NCBI GenBank assembly: GCA_043228905.1
Contig: JBHGNT010000007.1
Location: 186,001 to 250,000 of the forward strand
Reading direction: 5' to 3'
Source: Azolla caroliniana
Taxonomy: Eukaryota > Polypodiophyta
DNA length: 64,000 bases
Made by a program: the position numbers and the translations under genes. Below, one piece after another: positions 44,608 to 55,112 of the stretch. The notes beneath the pieces were generated by a model. It searched no databases. It was not told the origin of the DNA and was given only the letters and a program-made list of their open reading frames with translations. The first letter of the stretch is position 1; each line of letters starts with the position of its first letter.

Positions 44608-45762
44608 ACGGAACAACGGGTCCAGGAGGTCACCGGTTGGGACGATCCGGTCGAAGAGAAAACGGGCTTCGTAGAAGCCGCTTGCCAGAACTACAAGGGG
44701 GTTTCGGTTGAGCACTGAAATCGAAAGGACCACAGACTTGTGAAAGGTCCTAGAGGAACGTATCCTCGACAGCAAAGTGGAGCTATCACTGAGGGAAGTG
44801 CTCGGGATCGCCAAGAAGGAGTTCCACGACTCCATCGTAGACTTGGTGAAGAGGAAAAGGTTGTCGACGGAGCCGGAACCGGAGAAGCCGATGGAGGTGC
44901 GGACCACGCACTTGGAAGATGCAGCCCTAGAAGACGAGTCGGCGGAAAGCCTTTGCACGAAGCCGCATTGGGCCAGGGCAACTACGGAAACCCTTGTACG
45001 GATCGGCAACGTTCCCGAACCGGTGGTGGCCTTGGTAGACCATGGATCCGAAATCAACCTAATGTCCATGGATTTCTACAAGAGGGGTCAATGGCCGATC
45101 AACACCAAGCATGGCTGGAAAATACAGGCAGCGACGCGCGCCACGGAAGAACTACATGGAGCCTGTCCGAACGTACAGGTGAAAATCGGCGATGTCGAGA
45201 TCGACCAGCACTTCTTCGTGCAAGAGACATCCTCGCATCCGGTTATACTAGGAGAGCCATACATCACGGCGGCACGGATGGAGACCAAGGTGTTGGACAA
45301 CGGTTCCGCCTATGCAAGAGTCAAGAGCCAGGACGGGCGTCACTCGGTCCAGTTCCTGACGGTGCGACCAAACCACGAGCGTAACCGCGAGGCCCTCAGC
45401 GGCGAAACCCGAGGGGATTTTTCGAGAGGGCTATCAAGGTGTGGGGCTGCGATAGTCCGGACACCCGGAAAAACCCCACAAATGTACAGTACGAAAGAAG
45501 ACTTGTACCATAGGTAGGAAATTCTGGTTCTCCAACAACGGAGGTTGTGCTATGGCCGGCGTCAATGGCCGGGAAAGGAAGCGAGCGGAGGAGCAGCTCA
45601 GAGGATGCGGGGTCCTCTTCCTCGACGAAGACATCAGCGGCGTCGTGGAGGCGATCTCTTTTGACGACACCTTGGGCGAGTTGCGAAAGGTGATCGGTGA
45701 AGACCTTAGAGAAGACCGGACCGTTCCGGTAGGTTCGATGGGAATGTACGAAGTCATCGCGG
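44608..45762 (+). pseudogene. Gypsy B: gag end, protease and start of pol
   Basis: Resumes B exactly where 31823 left off (ACGGAACAACGGGTCCAGGA corresponds to the same gag site in A and E). A deletion just after CQNY removes ~130 bases. The frame 44777-45517 has EFHDSIVDLVKRKRLSTE, then protease ALVDHGSEINLMS and VILGEPYI. In the -1 frame 45552-45762 gives the pol start (ISFDDTLGELRKVIGEDL). It is interrupted at 45763 by the 5' LTR of D and continues at 57240. Confidence 0.88.
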
Positions 45763-46332
45763 TGTCGTGAAGAATTTTGGCCAGAGGCGGAAACCGAGAA
45801 ACATTGGCTACATCAGCGGGGTGCAGCATGTGTACGCACTCATGTACATTTAGTGTGAATATCGAGGGCGCCTTTATGGCGCCGAAGAGTAGTTAAGTCG
45901 GGACAGACAATCCCATGTAAGTCGGGATTGTCCCACATTGTAACGCATCCCTTTCCTTGTTCTATAAAAGGAAGGGAACGCCCTTTGTGAAAGGGTTGCC
46001 TATTTTGTGGGAGTAAGGTATACCACTTAGTCCAGGGTTCTCCTTCTTCCCATTTTGTTTTAGGGTTAAGGTTTCGGTTAGGGTTTTCTTCTTGGGTTTT
46101 CCTTTAGGGTTTTCATATAGTCGTTTGGTGCGGCCATGGCAGCCACCATTGTTGTAATCATTCATTTCATAATAGAACTTCTTGTTGAGTATCTTGATTG
46201 CATCTTCTTCTTCTTCTATCATAATGTCATATTCGTTCTCTTCTCCTCTTGAGCTAATCTTTCTCCTCCACTCCCTAGTCCAAGACCCCCGTGGTCCCGC
46301 CCTTCTACACGCACGCGCGTAACAACGCGACA
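45763..46332 (+). mobile_element. Element D 5' LTR
   Basis: TGTCGTGAAGAATTTTGG to GCGCGTAACAACGCGACA. TATA box TATAAAAG at 45963-45970. Downstream (about 46055-46120) is a cluster of degenerate plant-telomere words (TTTAGGGTTAAGG, GGTTAGGGTTTTC, TTTAGGGTTTTC). Confidence 0.92.
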
Positions 46333-46369
46333 TCTTTGGTGAACCCGACGTAAAAGGCGGCAAGGGAGG

Positions 46370-47698
46370 ATGGAGTTGGAAGACGATGACCTTGCGGAGA
46401 TGGTGGCCGAAGTGGTGTTGGAGTCGGCACGAGTGGTGATGAGGCGAGAAGCAGCGCAACAAGCGGTTGAGTGAGTGGTCAAAAGAGTCGGCCGTTTCAA
46501 CGGGGACAAAGTCCCATCTTACTTGGAAGCCTTCAACGTGGAAATGGAGGGGCATGGCGTAGACGAGGCGTTGAGGCTGGAATTCTTCTGTCGGGTCGTA
46601 GCGGTCCAGATGCATGCGGAAGTAAAGGAGCTCCGTGAGGCTCATGGTTCGTGGGAGGCCTTCGAAGAGGCGCTCATGAAGGCATACGGAGGAAGGCGGA
46701 AGAGCCGGGGATGACACGACTTCGACCAATGGGTAGCATCGGCAAAGACCCACCGGGGCGCGACGAAAGCGTTCCGAGAGTTCGAGCGACGGCTTGCTCG
46801 GCTCCCGGAGCGGGAACAAGGTTTGGTGGGGGCGGACAAAGTCCTTTTGTTCGTCAGGTCGATCGACCGAGCGGAACGGGAAGCCATCGGAATTGAGCTC
46901 GAAGACGATGATGGAGCAAATGGGCTTACGGAGGACTGGTCGAAGGTCAGAAGGGTGTGCCAACGGCTAGATGATGAGCGAGCCGAGAGGGGTAAGAGGA
47001 AGGGACGCGACGGCGTGCCATCACAGCGGGAAGAGGCCGAACGGCAAAGAGATCCGGCAAGGGTCGGCGTTGGGGCCAGGATTGCGGAGGCGTACGAAGC
47101 TCTCAAAGCGATGCTCGAGGAAGAAGGAAGATCGAGGCCGGAAGCCGAGACCGAGGAGACGGACTTGCCCCACGCGACGGCGGAAGATCGGTACCACAAT
47201 ACCACGGGAGAGGGTGCGGAACGAAACGCCCTCTCGACTTGCGGAGAGAGAACAGCCAAGGACGAGGCCGAGATACAGATCGCGGAACCGGAACATTGGG
47301 ACCAGCGGTTTCGGGCGTGTCAGCCCGAGATCCTGGTCATTGAAGAAGCAAGCCCAGACGAGGCTTGCGCGATCGGTAAGAAAATGACCGCCGACCACGA
47401 AGAGTCGGTGGCTACGGACAAGGGCGTAAAACGGACGGGCGATTCTTTGTGTCTTCCCACACTTGCTCCCGAGACGATGGCAGTCGGGCCCGAGTGCCCA
47501 CGTGAGTCCCAAGCGGAGGAAGGTTGCGGCGAAAGGCCAAGAATCACCGGCGAGACGATACGGGGAAGGAGCGGACGAAAGCCCACGGACCCAATTCCAG
47601 AGAACTCGGCATTCGGGCCCGTATGCCCATGTAAGACCGAGGAGATGGATGGCAGTACCGAGGAGTCCTGTCACGATGCCAATGAAGACGGATGGTAA
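46370..47698 (+). pseudogene. Element D gag, degenerate
   Basis: The ATG at 46370 (MELEDDDLAEMVAEVVLESA) is followed by a TGA near 46470. The frame then continues (VGRFNGDKVPSYLEAFNVEM, FFCRVVAVQMHAEVKELREA) to 46714. After a frame shift it resumes through 46823-47698 (VGADKVLLFVRSIDRAEREA, LTEDWSKVRRVCQRLDDERA). The layout (GRF-YLEAF, VLLFVRSID, LTEDW) mirrors the capsid of C and E, but the sequence is strongly diverged. The C-terminal half is charged, with repeated ECP/CPCKTEE-like words and no zinc knuckle of the family type. I call it a distant gag of the same superfamily. Confidence 0.75.
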
Positions 47699-48119
47699 AC
47701 GGCCTGCGAGATGGCTAGGGATGGACACGGCACGATGAGATCGGCATTCCGATACGGAAGGAGCGTAATCCAATCGTGGATTGTTCAATCGGGGCCGGAC
47801 TCGACATAAAGGGGCCAGTACGGAAGGGGGTGCGGGACGAGGCGCCCTCTTTTACATGGGGAGAAAGATCGACCGGCCGAAGGTCGAGATTTGGAAAGAG
47901 AATGAAAGCCGGTCCTATGGGATTCCTTACACCGATCCGGCTGCAGGCCCGAGTGCCGGCGTAAGTCCTATAAGAGAAGACGGTGGCGACAAGAGAACGG
48001 GACTCGGCAATCCGGAGAAGGACGAACGGACCCGGACGAGAACCGGGCGGAGCGGAACCCCGGATGACCATTCCGGGAGGGAGGAAGAGAGCAGGCCTAC
48101 GAAGAGACCGAGGACACGG
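47699..48119 (+). repeat. Element D noncoding repeat region, left part
   Basis: GC-rich DNA with a copy of the unit found again at 55450 and 55634 (AGCCGGTCCTATGGGATTCC... at ~47907, then GGTGGCGACAAGAGAACGGG). Interrupted at 48120 by E. Confidence 0.65.
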
Positions 48120-48754
48120 TGTCGTGAAGAAAACCGTCCACAAGCGGAATCGGTGCGTCGGAGTGTAGGAACCGGCTCTTCATGCACGTACGCCTTGTGT
48201 TGTACATAGGAGAGAATTAGGGACATGGGAGATCCTAGGTAGGTAGATTCGGTAGGTAGGAAGTTAATAGGAAACGGCTCCCTTCTTGCCTATAAAAGGA
48301 GGGAGACGAGGAGGAGGAAGGTATCGCGGAATCAGAGAGGACGAAGTGTTGTCGGGCTGTCGGTCGAAGGCTTCTCTCTCTTCCATACTCCATAGCTCCT
48401 TTCTGTGCAGGTTTCGGGAGGCTCGCGCTGCTCTGAGGAATGCCCGAGTGCTTCCGGCAGCACCTCCAACCTACACCTTTCTTTCTGTGCGTTTACGAAC
48501 AGGCATCGGCATCTATTCGCCGGCCTGTTCAGTTGTAACCGACTTCGTGTTTTTGTTGTTTTGTCTTTGTTAATACATACATACATTCGTGTCTTCTGTG
48601 TCGTTGTCCCACTCGCGTCTTTGTGTCGAAGGGCCGTGTCCCTGTGGATCTACGCTCGAACGTAGTGGGTCTCTTCTCTTTTCTCTCTTGCTCTTCGGTA
48701 CAGGACCCCCGAGGTCCCGCCTCATTCCACGCATCCGCGAGGGATACCTCGACA
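48120..48754 (+). mobile_element. Gypsy E 5' LTR
   Basis: TGTCGTGAAGAAAACCGTCC to GGGATACCTCGACA. TATA box TATAAAAGG at 48291. Confidence 0.93.
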
Positions 48755-48757
48755 TCT

Positions 48758-48775
48758 TGGTGAACCCGACGTGAA
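48758..48775 (+). other. Gypsy E primer-binding site (tRNA-Trp type)
   Basis: TGGTGAACCCGACGTGAA, three bases after the LTR end. Confidence 0.78.
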
Positions 48776-48797
48776 GGAGGCGGCAGAAGAGCAGAAG

Positions 48798-50993
48798 ATG
48801 AAAGGGTCGGATCTGGCGGAGGCCATGGCTTCGGCCGTAGATCGGATATTGAGTGCACGCGAGGGCTCTAGCGCCCTCGACAGAGCCATTGAGGCGATCG
48901 TCGGTACGATCGGCCGGTTTAGCGGAAAGGATGCCACGAAGTATTTGGCGTCCTACGGGGCAGAAATGCTGATGCGGGACATTCCGGAAGAGAGGCGTCT
49001 TGCCGGGTTCCCTCGAGTGGCGATGCCGAGCATCCATGCGGAGGTGCTCGAGCTGCGGGCGGAGAGCCGTACCTGGGAGGAGTTCGAAGGTCGACTCCTG
49101 GAAAGATACGGGCTGGACGACGCGCTCCGGCTTTCGAAACGGGACTTCATGGAGTGGGTGGAGTCCCCCGGCAAGGGAAGAAACGCGTCGGCACTTCTTC
49201 GGGAGTTCGAAGAACGCTTTGCGCGCCTTTCGGCGCTTGACCGAACCGTTCTGGATACGAGCCGGGTCCTACTGTTCGTCAAGTCGGTGGACGAGCGGGA
49301 CCGGGATCAAGTCGGCTCCCTGCTAGAAACCGAAGACGGGCTGACGACCGACTGGACGGCGGTTAAGAGAGTACGTGGCCGTTTCGACAAACGGCGAGAA
49401 TGGGCTGACAACGGAGCGACCGGAGCGGGCTCTGTCACAACAAGGAGGATTGAACCGGCACCACAAGGGCGAAGGGAAGAAACCCGGGAATGGCTCGAAA
49501 CCGGTCCGGCTTCGACCGGCATGGTCAGTGGCTCGTCCGGAGGAGCAGCGCTGGAGGAGTTGACGCGGGCGATAAAGGATCTCCAGATCGCCCAGACCCG
49601 AAGGGAAGGCAGCGAACCGGCTCATGACCGACGGCCAGTTGCAAGGAACAGGTGCATGTGGTGCGACGAGGTCGGCCACATCCGGAAGGACTGCGACGAT
49701 TTCGCAGAAGCATTGAGGAACCGGGTGGTGTACCTGTGGGAAGGCCGGGTGCATGCCGACGACACCAGAAGGGCCCTAAACCGAAACGATGGGCGAGGAG
49801 GAACGAAGAGACTGATGGAAGAGGCAGCGGCCCGACACATGGAGGCCATCCACTACTCGGCGTCGACCGGCATTCGGGTGGGGGGCAGCGAGGCCCAAAA
49901 GGAGGGCAAAGACGGATTCTGGTCGGCAATGCTGGAAGGTCTTGCCGGCGCACGGCTAAGGAAAGATGAAACGGACCGCGCTGAGAGACGGATCCGGGAA
50001 ATAACCGGGTGGAGCGATCCGGTCGAGGAGAAGACGGGCTTCGTAGAAGCCGCCTGCCGGAACTACGAGGCTCTGGTAGAAGACAAACGAGTGGGGAAAG
50101 CTGGAGCGGCCGGGCCCTCACAACGGTACGAGACCCGATTCGGGCAACGACGGAACGATGCCGGTGGGTCCAGCTCGCAAGATAACCCCAGGAAGGGCGG
50201 TTACCGATTGGGGACGGAAATAGAAAGGACTACGGACCTACGAAAGGTCCTAGAAGAACGGATCCTCAACAGCAAAGTGGAGTTGTCATTGCGAGAGGTG
50301 CTAGGGATCGCCAAGAAGGAGTTCCACGACTCCATTGTGGACCTGGTGAAACGGAAGAGGTTGTCGACGGAGACGGAACCAGAGAGACCGATGGAGGTGC
50401 GGAAGACGCACATCGACAACATGGCGCTGGAAGATGAGTGGGCGGAGAGCCACTATTCAAGGCCGCACTGGGCCCGAGCGACCATGGAGACCCCAGTAAA
50501 GATCGGAGATGTTCAGGAACCGGTGGTGGCATTGGTGGACCACGGTTCGAAAATAAACCTGATGTCCATGGACTTCTATAAGAAGGGGAAGTGGCCGATC
50601 AACACCAAGCACGGGTGGAAGATACGGGCGGCGATGCACGCCACCGAGGAACTGCACGGGGCCTGCCCGAACGTGCGCGTCAAGATCGGCGACGTCGAGA
50701 TTGACCAGCACTTCTTCGTACAGGAGACGTCCTCGCACCCGGTCATATTAGGGGAACCATACATCACAGCGGCGCGAATGGAGACCAAGGTGCTGGACAA
50801 CGGTTCGGCCTACGCGAGGGTCAAAAGCCAGGACGGGCGCCATTCGGTGCAATTTCTGACGGTGTGGCCGAACCACGAGCGAAACCGCGAATCCCTCGGT
50901 GGCGAGAACCGGGAGGATTTTCAGAGGGGGCTGCCAAGGCGTGGGGCCGAGACAGCCCGGACACTCGGGAAAGACCCCACGACTGTACGATAG
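48798..50993 (+). CDS. Gypsy E gag-protease ORF, open (731 aa)
   Basis: The ATG at 48798 (MKGSDLAEAMASAVDRIL) matches the start in C. Capsid region as in C; zinc knuckle CMWCDEVGHIRKDC; protease with ALVDHGSKINLMS and VILGEPYI. The residue after DHGS is Lys where C and B have Glu. The frame runs past the position of C's stop (CAG instead of TAG after the T-run), so it overlaps pol by ~130 nt. Fully open despite a broken pol, so it could still make gag in principle. Confidence 0.92.
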   Translation: MKGSDLAEAMASAVDRILSAREGSSALDRAIEAIVGTIGRFSGKDATKYLASYGAEMLMRDIPEERRLAGFPRVAMPSIHAEVLELRAESRTWEEFEGRLLERYGLDDALRLSKRDFMEWVESPGKGRNASALLREFEERFARLSALDRTVLDTSRVLLFVKSVDERDRDQVGSLLETEDGLTTDWTAVKRVRGRFDKRREWADNGATGAGSVTTRRIEPAPQGRREETREWLETGPASTGMVSGSSGGAALEELTRAIKDLQIAQTRREGSEPAHDRRPVARNRCMWCDEVGHIRKDCDDFAEALRNRVVYLWEGRVHADDTRRALNRNDGRGGTKRLMEEAAARHMEAIHYSASTGIRVGGSEAQKEGKDGFWSAMLEGLAGARLRKDETDRAERRIREITGWSDPVEEKTGFVEAACRNYEALVEDKRVGKAGAAGPSQRYETRFGQRRNDAGGSSSQDNPRKGGYRLGTEIERTTDLRKVLEERILNSKVELSLREVLGIAKKEFHDSIVDLVKRKRLSTETEPERPMEVRKTHIDNMALEDEWAESHYSRPHWARATMETPVKIGDVQEPVVALVDHGSKINLMSMDFYKKGKWPINTKHGWKIRAAMHATEELHGACPNVRVKIGDVEIDQHFFVQETSSHPVILGEPYITAARMETKVLDNGSAYARVKSQDGRHSVQFLTVWPNHERNRESLGGENREDFQRGLPRRGAETARTLGKDPTTVR

Positions 50994-53900
50994 AACCGAA
51001 ACCGAAGAAACCCTGTACGATAGGCAGGAAATTTTGCTTCTCCGACGACGGAGGATGTATGATAGTCGGCATCGTTGGCCAAGAAAGGGCAAGGGCGGAG
51101 GAGCGACTTCGAGCGTGCGGAGTTCTCGACCCGGACGAGGAAATCACCGGAGCCGTGGAGGCGGTCTCCTTCGACGACACCTTGGGGATGCTGAGGAAGG
51201 TAGCCGGAGAAGACCTTAATGAAGACCGGACGATACCGGTATGTTCCGAAGAAATGTACGAAGTCATCGCGAACTTCAGCCAGGGGCTCCGGTCGGATCG
51301 GACGGCCCGAGTTAGCACAAAGTACAAGACTGTGGACCGGAAGGTAAGGCCAGTCGCGGCACCCTTACCGGAGGGCAGCGAGTCCCGAATCAGAGGGGTT
51401 GCGTCGGACCCCAGTTTACGAGATCCGGCCTGCATAGGACACACCTTCACCGACGGGATGCTCCGGGAGCTCAAGATCGGTGGGGGCGGGTTCCTACTGC
51501 CAGCGGAGGAAGACCGGTTTCGGAGAATGCTCAGAAGGCACGGGAAAGCCTTCGCATTCTCGCCGGAGGAGATCGGGTGCGTAGACCCGACAATCGTGGA
51601 GCCGATGGTGATATTCACGGTACCGCATGTGCCGTGGAATCTCAAGCCAATTCCGGTACCAAGAGCTCACATCCCGGAGTTGATGGAGCTACTGAGGCAG
51701 AAAGTCGATATGGGTATTCTCGAACCGTCGAGCGCGCCATACTCGAACCGATGGTTTACCGTACCAAAGAAAAACGGAACATTGCGCTTCATTCAGGACC
51801 TGCAGCCGGTCAACAGAGTGACCATTTGGACCGACCATAGACGAGTTTGCGGAGGCCTTCGCCGGAAGGTCGATTTACTCGGTCGGTGATCTGTACTCGG
51901 GGTACGACCAGTTCCAGCTAGCCGTGGAGAGCAGAGACATTACGACGATGTGAACTCCCCTCGGCCTAGTGCGAATGTGTACCCTGCCACAAGGAGGGAC
52001 CAACTCGGTGGCCCACATGGTGAATGCAATGAACAAGGTACTGAGGGATTGCATCCCGGACATCACCATGCCATTTCTGGACGACATCCCGATAAAGGGG
52101 TGCCCGGTGGAAGAGAAGGACGAGACAGTCGGGCCGGACGGATGCCGGCGATTCGTGGCAGCACACATCGACGACTGCGAGAAGGTGCTACAAAGGCTAG
52201 AGGATGCGAGGCTCACCTTCTTCGGGGAGAAATCGGCCTTCAGGCAATCAGAAATCCTGGTGGTCGGACACCTGTGTGGACCGTATGGCCAGAAGCCGTC
52301 TCCGGCAAAAGTAGAAGCCATCTCCGCGATGAAGACCGACTATAGCTCGGTTACGGAAGTTCGGAGGTTCCTGGGGGCATGCGCGTTCTACCACATATGG
52401 ATCCCGCATTACGCCCACGTTGCGGAGCCGCTATACGGGTTGCTGAAGAAAGGGCGAAAATTCGAGTGGCGAGACGAGCACACGGAGTCGGTCCGAAAGC
52501 TGAAGGAAGCTCTTGCGGCAGCACCGGCGCTCCGGAAGGCTGTCTACGGGAAGGGTACCCCGGTATACATAACGGTGGATACGAGCCCGACCGGGATCGG
52601 ATGGGTCATCAACCAAGAAGACGAGGAAGGCACCCGATTCCCGATCCGATTCGGCGCAAAGGTCCTCAGTGAGCGACAGCGAGGGTACGCCCAGGTTAAA
52701 CGCGAACACTGGGGTATCGTTTCGGCAGTAAAGGCCGACAAAGACTACCTGATCGGGACAGAAGTGATTATCGAGACGGATTGCCTGCCAATTCTCGGCA
52801 TGGTTTCTAGATGCGCGACACCGGACCTGGCGATGCTCAAGTGGATAGCGTACATCAAGTCCCTGGATCCGGAAATACGGCACATTTCCGGAAAGGACAA
52901 CGCCATGGCTGACATGCTTTCGAGGGCGAGGTTTGATGACGAGGGCGGCATGGTTTCGGAGGACGAAGAAGTCGGCGTGGACTTCTTCGAGGCGGCGTAC
53001 GTGACGACCGATGGGACGAGCACTCCGGCACTTAACGACTTCGACAAGAGCAAGTACGACGGCGAGTGGCTCCAGATCGGTGAATTTTTTAGGACAATGA
53101 CGTCGGATGCGTCATGGACGAAGGACGAGGCCAACCAGATCCGGAAGAAAGCTTACCGATTCTTTCTCCGGGACGGATACTTATGGAAGCACCCGAAGAA
53201 GAGGAACGGCGTCCCGCTCTAGGTGGTGGCGATGAAGGAAGAACAGGAGGAGCTGCTGACGGCCTACCACGACAGCCCTTGGGCTGGACACCGTGGAACG
53301 TGGGCCACGTTCGAGAAGATAAAGGGGAAGTACTGGTGGCCGGGACTGTACCGGGATGTGCATCGGTTCGTGACAACTTGCGAGAGCTTTCAGATGCACT
53401 CCATAGTCCGACATCGGGACGACCTTCACCCTACGTACCCTCCGACCATCCACTTCAAATGGATGGTAGACCTGGTGACGATGCCGATGGGAGTAGGACA
53501 GATGCGGTATTTGGTCCTGGCTCGGGAAGATCTGACGAACCAGGTGGAAGGCCGGGCCCTTCAGAACAAAACGACTGCAGCCGTATGTCGGTTCCTGATC
53601 GAGGACGTGATATGCCGGTACGGGTGCGTCGGGAAGATTGTGGCTGATCGCGGGGAGTTGGACGCCGAAGAGGCCGAGGAGCTGTTCGACCGGCTAGGAG
53701 TCAAGCTCTCACTCACCACTGCATACAATCCGGAGGCGAATGGGAAGGTGGAGCGCGGACACGGACCGATCGTCAAGGCGTTAGTTCGGGCATGCGGAGG
53801 TCAAGTCGGGAACTGGCCGCGGTTGTTGCCTTACGCATTGTGGGCGGACCGAACTACGCACAGTTCGGTAACCGGATTCATGCCGGCAGAGCTCATGTTC

Positions 53901-54404
53901 GGGCAGAAGCCGATCATGCCGATGGAACGTACAATCTCCTCATGGGCAACCGTGGACTGGAGAGACGAGATGAGCCGGGAGGAACTGTTGGCGGCGCGCA
54001 TACGACAGCTCGAGCGAAGACCGGAGGACGTGGAGCAGGCTGCGGGAAAGCTTCGGGAAGCAAGGATGAGGAACAAAGCCCGGTTCGACCGAACGCACCG
54101 GCTCCGACCGAAGAAGATCGAGGAAGGCGACTGGGTGCTAGTCTACGACAGCAGCCTCGACAACCAGCACCGCGCGACACGGAAGTTCGCAAGAAGGTTG
54201 TTCGGGCCTTACGTGGTACAAAGCGCCAACGACAACGGGACGTACCATCTGGCGGAACTCGACGGCACGAGAATGGCGATACCGGTAGCTGGGAAGCGGA
54301 TCAAAGCGTTCAAGAAGCGTCACGACGATGAGCCGGATCCGGTTAACCTGGACCGGAACGATGAACGATCCGAAACCGAGGAAGAACCGACGGGCGGGGA
54401 ATGA
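50864..54404 (+). pseudogene. Gypsy E pol, disrupted
   Basis: In the -1 frame relative to gag-protease. Open from 50864 or before (KPCTIGRKFCFSDDGGC, SFDDTLGMLRKV) through GILEPSSAPYSNRWFTVPKK to about 51825, where ~14 bases are missing after NRVTI. A TGA at 51951 replaces the CGA of MRTPLG. Then open 51969-53222 (FLDD active site, RNase H, start of integrase), a TAG at 53220-53222, and open 53223-54404 (integrase core NGKVERGHG, LFGPYVVQ tail). Three lesions abolish function; all other domains are as in C. Confidence 0.92.
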
Positions 54405-54477
54405 AGGCTGGACCGGTTTTCTCCGTCCCAACTCAATTTGGCGCATGCCAGTGGATGCGCGGTTAGGTGGGGGCAGA

Positions 54478-55112
54478 TGTCGTGAAGAAAACCGTCCACA
54501 AGCGGAATCGGTGCGCCGGAGCGTAGGAACCGGCTCTTCATGCACGTACGCCTTGTGTTGTACATAGGAGAGAATTAGGGACATGGGAGATCCTAGTTAG
54601 GTAGATTCGGTAGGTAGGAAGTTAATAGGAAACGGCTCCCTTCTTGCCTATAAAAGGAGGGAGACGAGGAGGAGGAAGGTATCGCGGAATCAGAGAGGAC
54701 GAAGTGATGTCGGGCTATCGGTCGAAGGCTTCTCTCTCTTCCATACTCCATAGCTCCTTTCTGTGCAGGTTTCGGGAGGCTCGCGCTGCTCTGAGGAATG
54801 CCCGAGTGCTTCCGACAGCACCTCCAACCTACACCTTTCTTTCTGTGCGTTTACGAACAGGCATCGGCATCTATTCGCCGGCCTGTTTGGTTGTAACCGA
54901 CTTCGTGTTTTTGTTGTTTTGTCTTTGTTAATACATACATACATTCGTGTCTTCTGTGTCGCTGTCCCACTCGCGTCTTTGTGTCGAAGGGCCGTGTCCC
55001 TGTGGATCTACGCTCGAACGTAGTGGGTCTCTTCTCTTTTCTCTCTTGCTCTTCGGTACAGGACCCCCGAGGTCCCGCCTCATTCCACGCATCCGCAAGG
55101 AATACCTCGACA
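54478..55112 (+). mobile_element. Gypsy E 3' LTR
   Basis: 635 bp, close copy of 48120-48754, directly after the polypurine tract and followed by the target duplication ACGG. Confidence 0.93.

Larger units (their letters stand above)
48120..55112 (+). mobile_element. Gypsy element E, complete in structure, pol broken
   Basis: LTRs 48120-48754 and 54478-55112, both 635 bp, about 11 differences by eye (~1.7%). Target duplication ACGG (48116-48119 and 55113-55116). Primer site 48758-48775; polypurine tract GGTGGGGGCAGA 54466-54477. Gag-protease ORF is open; pol has a deletion and two stops. Inserted in the noncoding part of D. Confidence 0.94.
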
